From positions 1-5,383 of the forward strand of contig WLIH01000234.1 of assembly GCA_009702305.1 (NCBI GenBank): a stretch of 5,383 nt of DNA, given 5' to 3'. Below the pieces are notes generated by a model. That model worked only from the letters and a program-made list of their open reading frames with translations. It was not told the origin of the DNA and made no database searches. Source of the stretch: Actinomycetota bacterium (GTDB lineage Bacteria; Actinomycetota; Actinomycetes; Propionibacteriales; Nocardioidaceae). A program made the position numbers and the translations under genes. Of the stretch, positions 1 to 4,400 are shown in pieces; positions within the stretch are counted from its first letter, which is position 1; each line of letters opens with the position of its first letter.

Positions 1-1
1 C

Positions 2-985
2 CACGGCTACCTGCTGCCCGCGATGGAGCGGCCCAACCTCACCGTCACCACCGGCGCGACGGTGTCCCGCGTCGAGCTGACGGGCGAGCGGGCCACCGGG
101 GTGACCTTCCGGCAGAGCGGCAGCGAGCACACGGTGTCCGCGCGGCACGAGGTGCTGCTCAGTGGTGGCGCCATCGCCAGTCCGCAGCTGCTGATGCTCT
201 CCGGCATCGGTCCCGCAGCCCACCTCGCCGAGGTCGGGATCACCGCCAAGGTCGAGCTCTCGGGCGTCGGTGCCAACATGCAGGACCACCCGTACACGCC
301 GATGGTGTGGCACACCAAGGGCACCACCGACCTCGCCGAGCTCGGCACGATCCGCAACGTGCTGCGCTGGAAGACCCGTCAGCGCGGCCCGCTGACCTCC
401 AACCTCGCCGAGTCGGGAGCCTTCTTCCACACCCGGGAGGGACTGCCGGCCCCGGACATGCAGGCACACGTGCTGCCCACCGGGCTGATCGGCGACGGCT
501 TCATGGAGCCGACCAGCCGGATGGTCACGGTGCTCTCGACCCTGGTGCACGTGCGCAGTCGCGGCTCGATCAGGCTCCGCTCCGCCGATCCGTCCTGGCA
601 CCCGGCGATCGAGGCGGGCTACTTCGACGACCAGGTCGACCTCGACACGATGCTCGCCGGAGCGCGACGGATCATGGAGATCTGCCAGCAGGGTCAGATG
701 GCCGGTCTCCTCGACCGCCCGTTCGAGCTGGCGTCGACGCCGAGCGACGAGGACCTCATCGAGCACATCCGTCGCTACACCCAGACGACCTTCCACCCGA
801 CCTCGACGTGCGCGATGGGCGTCGGGGAGGACGCCGTCGTCGACCCGTCCCTGCGGGTGCGGGGTGTCGAGGGCCTGCGGGTCGTCGACGCCTCGGTGAT
901 GCCGGCGGTGCCGCGCGGCAACACCAATGCCCCCACCATCATGGTCGCCGAGAAGGCGGCCGACGAGATCAGGAAGTCGCGATGA
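2..985 (+). CDS. GMC-family FAD-dependent oxidoreductase, C-terminal part (5' end outside window)
   Basis: This is the last 327 residues of a flavoprotein that oxidises an alcohol to an aldehyde; full family members usually have about 500-560 residues, so the FAD-binding Rossmann N-terminus lies upstream. GMC signature 2 is complete at bases 167-211 (G-A-I-A-S-P-Q-L-L-M-L-S-G-I-G). It is followed by the family segment GVGANMQDHP. Near the C-terminus HPTSTCAMG carries the expected active-site His (codon 794-796), and GNTNAPT carries the paired Asn (codon 926-928), the His/Asn arrangement known from choline-oxidase-type enzymes. The final motif, IMVAEKAAD, is typical of the family. The stop codon overlaps the start of the aldehyde dehydrogenase, so the two are surely one operon and the aldehyde product probably passes to that enzyme. 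Choline dehydrogenase is one possibility, but nothing in the visible part fixes the substrate; other alcohols are equally possible. The family is certain and the substrate is unknown. Confidence 0.95.
   Translation, partial: HGYLLPAMERPNLTVTTGATVSRVELTGERATGVTFRQSGSEHTVSARHEVLLSGGAIASPQLLMLSGIGPAAHLAEVGITAKVELSGVGANMQDHPYTPMVWHTKGTTDLAELGTIRNVLRWKTRQRGPLTSNLAESGAFFHTREGLPAPDMQAHVLPTGLIGDGFMEPTSRMVTVLSTLVHVRSRGSIRLRSADPSWHPAIEAGYFDDQVDLDTMLAGARRIMEICQQGQMAGLLDRPFELASTPSDEDLIEHIRRYTQTTFHPTSTCAMGVGEDAVVDPSLRVRGVEGLRVVDASVMPAVPRGNTNAPTIMVAEKAADEIRKSR
971..976 (+). promoter_or_regulatory. Ribosome binding site of the aldehyde dehydrogenase
   Basis: AGGAAG lies inside the last codons of the GMC oxidoreductase, 5 bases before the ATG at 982 (7 bases from AGGA). 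It supports that ATG as the start. Because the ATG overlaps the upstream TGA as ATGA, translation of the two genes is probably coupled. Confidence 0.7.
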
Positions 986-2496
986 CCCAGACCGAAGACC
1001 GCCTCGAGACGGTCACGACGTTCGACTCCCTCAACCCGCGCACCGGCGACGTCGTCGCCAGCCACCCCGTGCACACCGCCGAGGAGGTCGCGCAGACCGT
1101 GGCCCGGGCGCACGAGGAGGCGGCCTGGTGGGGCGCCCTGTCGTACGACGAGCGCGAGGCGCACCTGCTGGCGTGGAAGGGCGTCATCACGCGCCGGCTG
1201 CCGCAGCTGGCCGACCTGGTGCACCAGGAGACCGGCAAGCCGCACGCCGACGCCACGTTGGAGGCCGCGCTCGCGATCGACCACATCCACTGGGCGGCGA
1301 CCCACGCGGAGAAGGTCCTCAAGCGCCGCCGGGTGCCGTCGGGGCTGAGCATGGTCAACCAGGCCGCGACCGTCGAGTACCGCCCCTTCGGGGTGGTCGG
1401 TGTGATCGGGCCGTGGAACTACCCGGTCTTCACCCCGCTCGGCTCGATCGCCTACGCGCTCGCGGCCGGCAACGCCGTGGTCTTCAAGCCCAGCGAGCAC
1501 ACCCCCGGTGTGGGCGAGTGGCTGGCCGGCACCTTCCTGGCCACGATCGGCCGCCCGGTCCTGCAGGTCGTCACCGGACTCGGCGACACCGGCGCCGCCC
1601 TGTGCCGCTCGGGTGTCGGCAAGGTCGCCTTCACCGGCTCGACCGCCACCGGCAAGCGCGTGATGGCGACCTGCGCCGAGACGCTCACCCCGGTCGTGAT
1701 CGAGGCCGGCGGCAAGGACTCGGTCATCGTCGACGAGGACGCCGACATCGAGGCCGCCGCCGACGCCGCACTGTGGGGCGCGGCAAGCAACGCCGGCCAG
1801 ACCTGCCTGGGCGTGGAGCGGATCTACGTCCACGAGAAGGTCTACGACGAGTTCCTCGCGAGCTTCGTCGACAAGGCGCGCTCGGTGACGGCCTACGACG
1901 GCCCGGACACCAAGATCGGTCCGATCACGATGCCCAGCCAGCTCGAGATCATCCGCAGCCACATCCAGGACGCCCTCGACCGGGGCGGTCGAGCCGTGCT
2001 CGGCGGAGTCGACGCCGTGGGGGAGCGCTACGTGCAGCCGACGATCCTGGTCGACGTGCCCGAGGACTCCCTGGCCGTCCAGGAGGAGACCTTCGGCCCG
2101 ACGGTGACGGTCGCCAAGGTGCGCACCATGGACGAGGCGATCGAGAAGACCAACGCCACGCGCTACGCCCTCGGCTCGACCGTGTTCTCGAAGTCGCGGG
2201 GCATGGAGATCGCCTCGCGCGTGCGCTCGGGCATGTCGGCGGTCAACGGCGTGATGACCTTCGCGGGCGTCCCGAGCCTGCCCTTCGGCGGCGTCGGCGA
2301 CTCGGGTTTCGGTCGCATCCACGGCCCCGACGGGCTCAAGGAGTTCACCTACTCGAAGGCGATCACGCGGCAGCGCTTCAAGCCGATGATGGTGCTGACC
2401 TCGTTCACCCGCACCCCGGAGGCCGACCAGAAGGTCATGGGCACCCTGATGATGCTGCACGGTCGCAAGGGGACGCTGCCCAAGCGCAAGCGCTGA
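982..2496 (+). CDS. NAD(P)-dependent aldehyde dehydrogenase
   Basis: This 504-residue soluble enzyme oxidises an aldehyde to a carboxylic acid. All core ALDH elements are present: GPWNYP with oxyanion Asn146, cofactor-binding Lys169 in KPSE, the Rossmann turn FTGSTATG (217-224), general base Glu241 in VIEAGGKD, nucleophile Cys275 in NAGQTC, Glu369 in EETFGP, and the C-terminal PFGGVGDSGFGRIHGPDGL (434-452). The start is ATG 982, with AGGAAG upstream and a 4-base ATGA overlap with the GMC oxidoreductase, so both are made from one message and probably act in sequence. The motif order resembles actinobacterial GabD2-type succinate-semialdehyde dehydrogenases, but betaine-aldehyde or longer-chain aldehydes are possible. 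After the last catalytic-domain motif there is a tail of roughly 40 residues ending in a strongly basic KGTLPKRKR, longer than in many soluble ALDHs. VIEAGGKD replaces the commoner LELGGKx, with the catalytic Glu kept. The family is certain; the substrate is not. Confidence 0.96.
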   Translation: MTQTEDRLETVTTFDSLNPRTGDVVASHPVHTAEEVAQTVARAHEEAAWWGALSYDEREAHLLAWKGVITRRLPQLADLVHQETGKPHADATLEAALAIDHIHWAATHAEKVLKRRRVPSGLSMVNQAATVEYRPFGVVGVIGPWNYPVFTPLGSIAYALAAGNAVVFKPSEHTPGVGEWLAGTFLATIGRPVLQVVTGLGDTGAALCRSGVGKVAFTGSTATGKRVMATCAETLTPVVIEAGGKDSVIVDEDADIEAAADAALWGAASNAGQTCLGVERIYVHEKVYDEFLASFVDKARSVTAYDGPDTKIGPITMPSQLEIIRSHIQDALDRGGRAVLGGVDAVGERYVQPTILVDVPEDSLAVQEETFGPTVTVAKVRTMDEAIEKTNATRYALGSTVFSKSRGMEIASRVRSGMSAVNGVMTFAGVPSLPFGGVGDSGFGRIHGPDGLKEFTYSKAITRQRFKPMMVLTSFTRTPEADQKVMGTLMMLHGRKGTLPKRKR

Positions 2497-2512
2497 GTCA
2501 GGCGCTGCGCGA

Positions 2513-3247
2513 CTAGCGAATCGAGTACGTCGCCATCGAGACGCCGACGTAGTGGGTCACGAAGGCCAAGATGGTGAACGAGTGGAACACTTCGTGGAAG
2601 CCGAACCATCGCGGCGAGGGGTCGGGGAACTTGAAGCCGTAGACGACGCCGCCGAGCGTGTAGAGCACGCCGCCGGCGGCGATCAGCACCAGCACGCCGA
2701 TCCCCATGCCGGTGCCGAGGCGTGACGTGGCGCCGTCGAGGAAGCCGGGGATGAAGAACACCGCCGACCAGCCCATCGCGATGTAGATCGGGGTGTAGAG
2801 CCAGCGGGGGGCGTCGGTCCAGAAGACCCGGAAGCCGACGCCGAGCACGGCGCAGGTCCACACGGTCGTCAGCAGTACGGCGCGCTGGGTGCCCTCGAGG
2901 AACATCAGGGTCAGCGGGGTGTAGGAGCCCGCGATCAGGATGAAGATGTTCGAGTGGTCGAAGCGACGCAGGAAGGCCCAGACCGGCTCCGACCAGGTGC
3001 CGGTGTGGTAGATCGCCGAGACGGTGAAGAGCAGCAGGGCCGAGAAAATGAAGACCGTCGACCCCACCCGGGTGGTCGTGTCGGGTGACAGAGCGATCAG
3101 CACGATGCCGGCCGCGAGCGTCAGCGGAGCGGTGCCGAGATGGAGCCAGCCGCGCAGCTTGGGCTTGACGTCAGCCATCGTCTCCACGACGGCGTCGTGG
3201 ATCGCGTCGATCCCGGATCGCATCGCTTCAGGCAGGTGCTGGCTCAT
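2513..3247 (-). CDS. trhA: Hemolysin III / TrhA (PAQR-like) seven-helix membrane protein
   Basis: This 244-residue integral membrane protein belongs to the hemolysin III family, the bacterial relatives of adiponectin/progestin receptors; B. subtilis TrhA (YplQ) is linked to membrane-lipid homeostasis. About seven hydrophobic segments can be drawn, near residues 39-53, 62-80, 99-117, 122-140, 149-166, 181-204 and 217-240. The putative metal-binding and catalytic residues are present: Ser77 and His81 in SAIYH, Asp97-His98 in RRFDHSNIFILIAGSYTP, and His218 and His222 in HEVFH. The reading frame is open 24 codons further upstream (to 3319), but that extension (Pro/Arg/Ser rich) would nearly reach the divergent gene. 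I chose ATG 3247 because a TATCGT hexamer sits 6 bases before it. The stop is 16 bases from the convergent dehydrogenase stop. Haemolysis is only the historical family name. A recalled homologue, Rv1085c, also lies next to the cis-prenyltransferase Rv1086 in M. tuberculosis, which suggests a shared envelope-lipid context. Confidence 0.93.
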   Translation of the reverse strand: MSQHLPEAMRSGIDAIHDAVVETMADVKPKLRGWLHLGTAPLTLAAGIVLIALSPDTTTRVGSTVFIFSALLLFTVSAIYHTGTWSEPVWAFLRRFDHSNIFILIAGSYTPLTLMFLEGTQRAVLLTTVWTCAVLGVGFRVFWTDAPRWLYTPIYIAMGWSAVFFIPGFLDGATSRLGTGMGIGVLVLIAAGGVLYTLGGVVYGFKFPDPSPRWFGFHEVFHSFTILAFVTHYVGVSMATYSIR

Positions 3248-3253
3248 GGTCCG

Positions 3254-3259
3254 ACGATA
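3254..3259 (-). promoter_or_regulatory. Predicted -10 element of trhA (leaderless)
   Basis: Read on the minus strand this is TATCGT, a TANNNT actinobacterial -10 hexamer. Exactly 6 bases separate it from the ATG at 3247, so transcription would begin at or next to the first base of the start codon. No good purine-rich ribosome binding site precedes the ATG, as expected for a leaderless message. No clear -35 hexamer is visible. Confidence 0.55.
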
Positions 3260-3323
3260 CCCGGAGGGTGCGCGGCTCGGATCCGATCGAGTCGAAGGTG
3301 GTCGTGTGGGCCTCGACACGCCG

Positions 3324-3329
3324 TAGCCT
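3324..3329 (+). promoter_or_regulatory. Predicted -10 element of the cis-prenyltransferase (leaderless)
   Basis: TAGCCT fits TANNNT and ends 6 bases before the GTG at 3336, placing the predicted transcription start on the start codon. Its first three bases are also an in-frame TAG, so the GTG at 3336 is the earliest possible start. A convincing -35 is not visible. Confidence 0.5.
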
Positions 3330-3335
3330 AGGCAG

Positions 3336-4109
3336 GTGGCTGACTGGAAGCGTGGCGTGCGACGGGTGCTCTACCCGGTGTACGAGGCGCGCGTCGTACG
3401 ACGTCTTCCGGACAACGTGCCCAAGCACGTCGGCGTGATGCTCGACGGCAACCGCCGCTGGGCCAAGGCCGTGGGTCGCGACACCGCGACCGGTCACCGC
3501 GCGGGCGCCGCCAACATCGAGCCGCTGCTCGGCTGGTGCGACGAGGTCGGCATCCAGGTGGTCACCCTGTGGCTGCTCTCGACCGACAACCTCAACCGGC
3601 CGGCCGACGAGCTCGAGGCGCTGCTCGAGATCATCGAGGAGGCGGTCGACTCCCTCGCCGACCAGCGTCGGTGGCGGCTGCACCCCGTCGGCGCCCTCGA
3701 CCTGCTGCCGGCGTCGACCGCGGAGCGGCTCAAGGCCGCGGCCGAGGCGACCGACGACGTCGACGGCATGCTGGTCAACATCGCCGTGGGGTACGGCGGG
3801 CGCCGCGAGATCGCCGACGCCGTCCGCTCGCTGCTGCACGAGCACGCCGCCCGCGGGACCTCCCTGGAGGAGCTCGCCCAGGTCGTCGACGTCGAGCACA
3901 TCTCCGAGCACCTCTACACCAAGGGCCAGCCCGACCCCGACCTGGTGATCCGCACCTCGGGCGAGCAGCGACTGGGCGGCTTCCTGCTCTGGCAGAGCGC
4001 GCGCTCGGAGTTCTACTTCTGCGAGGCCTACTGGCCGGACTTCCGCCGGGTCGACTTCCTGCGGGCGATCCGGGCCTACGCCCTGCGCGAGCGTCGTCAC
4101 GGGTCCTGA
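3336..4109 (+). CDS. Cis-prenyltransferase, probable short-chain (2Z,6E)-farnesyl diphosphate synthase
   Basis: This 257-residue cytoplasmic or membrane-associated enzyme adds isopentenyl diphosphate in cis to an allylic diphosphate, feeding polyprenyl-phosphate carriers for cell-wall synthesis. Motifs in order: VGVMLDGNRRWA with catalytic Asp37, His54 in TGHRAG, LWLLSTDNL (78-86), VNIAVGYGGRREI (148-159), and RTSGEQRLGGFLLWQ (206-220) with Arg206 and Arg212, then Glu225. At the position of E. coli UppS Ala69 the residue is Leu80. As I recall, M. tuberculosis Rv1086 has Leu84 there and makes C15 Z-farnesyl diphosphate, so a short product is inferred. The N-terminus (LYPVYEARV) also resembles Rv1086, supporting the GTG start; a TAG stop lies four codons upstream. 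An oddity is Gly214 where UppS proteins usually have a diphosphate-binding Ser (RIS/RLS). A second, long-chain UppS is expected elsewhere in the genome. The gene is probably leaderless, divergent from trhA. A long-chain undecaprenyl synthase is the less likely alternative. Confidence 0.93.
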   Translation: MADWKRGVRRVLYPVYEARVVRRLPDNVPKHVGVMLDGNRRWAKAVGRDTATGHRAGAANIEPLLGWCDEVGIQVVTLWLLSTDNLNRPADELEALLEIIEEAVDSLADQRRWRLHPVGALDLLPASTAERLKAAAEATDDVDGMLVNIAVGYGGRREIADAVRSLLHEHAARGTSLEELAQVVDVEHISEHLYTKGQPDPDLVIRTSGEQRLGGFLLWQSARSEFYFCEAYWPDFRRVDFLRAIRAYALRERRHGS

Positions 4110-4124
4110 TCGCCGTCGTCCGAG

Positions 4125-4142
4125 CGGCCAGTGTTTCGGCCG
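4125..4142 (+). terminator. Weak hairpin after the cis-prenyltransferase
   Basis: CGGCC (4125-4129) can pair with GGCCG (4138-4142) around an 8-base loop, starting 16 bases after the stop codon. No T-run follows. It could be a weak terminator or a chance GC palindrome. Confidence 0.2.
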
Positions 4143-4198
4143 TGTGACGTTCACGGATGCGTTACGGCGTGTTGCCCGGATTCGGGTCCGGGCGGGGT

Positions 4199-4204
4199 TA
4201 CGTT
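4199..4204 (+). promoter_or_regulatory. Possible -10 element for the phoH2 transcript
   Basis: TACGTT fits TANNNT and lies in a locally T-richer stretch after the prenyltransferase. Initiation about 7 bases downstream, near 4211, would put the 4213-4234 hairpin at the very 5' end of the message. The leader before phoH2 would then be about 190 bases. No standard-spaced -35 is evident; TTGCCC at 4172-4177 is about 21 bases away, too far. This is an inference from motif and position only. Confidence 0.3.
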
Positions 4205-4212
4205 CGCGCCAA

Positions 4213-4234
4213 CGACGAGCGGGGAAGCTCGTCG
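4213..4234 (+). promoter_or_regulatory. Perfect 8-bp hairpin in the phoH2 leader
   Basis: CGACGAGC (4213-4220) and GCTCGTCG (4227-4234) are exact inverted repeats around the loop GGGGAA. The stem lies just after the possible promoter and 5 bases before the GGAGG at 4240. It could shield the message 5' end, influence initiation on the small ORF, or bind protein as a DNA operator. No T-run follows, so a simple terminator is unlikely. Confidence 0.5.
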
Positions 4235-4239
4235 GACCT

Positions 4240-4244
4240 GGAGG
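4240..4244 (+). promoter_or_regulatory. Shine-Dalgarno site of the leader ORF
   Basis: GGAGG is a full-strength ribosome binding core, with 7 bases to the GTG at 4252. It is the best such site in the 291-base gap and is not needed to explain either neighbouring gene. It is the main reason for proposing that the short frame downstream is translated. Confidence 0.5.
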
Positions 4245-4251
4245 CCCGTTC

Positions 4252-4356
4252 GTGTTGATCCACGACTGCACCGCGACCGCCGCGCACGCGTCGGCCGCGT
4301 ACGGAGGCGGGCACTCCCGGCTTCGGGCTCACTCCCGGTCCCACCGTGTGAACTAG
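4252..4356 (+). CDS. Candidate 34-residue leader peptide upstream of phoH2
   Basis: I do not recognise this peptide. It starts at GTG 4252, 7 bases after GGAGG, and ends at TAG 4354-4356, which is 44 bases before phoH2. The frame stays open upstream to GTG 4144, but that upstream part has poor GC at third positions and two TTA codons, rare in high-GC actinobacteria. From 4252 onward third positions are mostly G or C. The first half is Ala/Thr rich (DCTATAAHASAAYGGG) and the second half basic (SRLRAHSRSHR). Five of 34 residues are His, one is Cys, and there is no membrane segment. Its stop lies at the base of a GC-rich hairpin, so ribosome movement could affect phoH2 expression. Mycobacterial phoH2 has a small upstream partner gene, phoAT, described as an antitoxin; whether this is a counterpart cannot be told from sequence. 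It may also be non-coding. Confidence 0.4.
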   Translation: MLIHDCTATAAHASAAYGGGHSRLRAHSRSHRVN

Positions 4357-4363
4357 GGCCGGG
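4334..4363 (+). promoter_or_regulatory. GC-rich hairpin at the leader-ORF stop codon
   Basis: CCCGGtCCC (4334-4342) pairs with GGGCCGGG (4356-4363), 8 G-C pairs with one bulged T and a 13-base loop. The 3' arm begins at the last base of the small ORF's TAG, so a ribosome finishing the ORF would melt the 5' arm. No T-run follows. It may modulate access to the phoH2 start about 38 bases downstream. Confidence 0.4.
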
Positions 4364-4388
4364 GCGTCGAGTGCGCGCGTCGGTCCGT

Positions 4389-4394
4389 GAGGGG
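4389..4394 (+). promoter_or_regulatory. Ribosome binding site of phoH2
   Basis: GAGGGG ends 6 bases before the GTG at 4401 (8 bases from GAGG). An in-frame TGA at 4395-4397 lies between site and start, so GTG 4401 is the first possible start in this frame. The next in-frame GTG, at 4506, has no comparable site and would remove only the low-complexity tail. Confidence 0.55.
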
Positions 4395-4400
4395 TGAACC

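Noticed and set aside
775..2460. A 561-codon open frame on the minus strand across the GMC/ALDH genes
   Set aside because: It lies antisense to two genes with complete family motifs. Long antisense frames are expected in DNA of this GC content. Its translation is low-complexity Arg/Gly/Asp-rich with no recognisable domain.
2489..2506. AGCGC/GCGCT inverted repeat between the convergent dehydrogenase and trhA stops, as a bidirectional terminator
   Set aside because: Only 5 pairs with an 8-base loop and no T-run on either strand. Five-base GC palindromes are common by chance here.
3248..3319. A 24-codon N-terminal extension of trhA starting at 3319
   Set aside because: The added residues are Pro/Arg/Ser rich, unlike the family N-terminus, and would leave almost no promoter space. 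The TATCGT element fits the 3247 start.
4316..4327. CCCG-gctt-CGGG mini hairpin inside the leader ORF
   Set aside because: Only 4 pairs, and it adjoins the stronger stem at 4334-4363. Not distinguishable from chance.
4131..4397. An 88-codon plus-strand frame, in frame with phoH2 and ending 3 bases before its GTG
   Set aside because: Codon third positions are not GC-biased, no ribosome binding site precedes the GTG at 4131, and it competes with the better-supported frame at 4252-4356. I could not exclude it as a partner gene, but nothing supports it beyond position.
4206..4400. Resemblance to a c-di-AMP (ydaO) riboswitch: GAGCGGGGAA at 4217-4226 and GGGGTGAA at 4391-4398
   Set aside because: The two pieces are about 165 bases apart, the first is fully used in a simple hairpin, and the other conserved ydaO segments and pseudoknot partners are missing. 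A covariance-model search would settle it.
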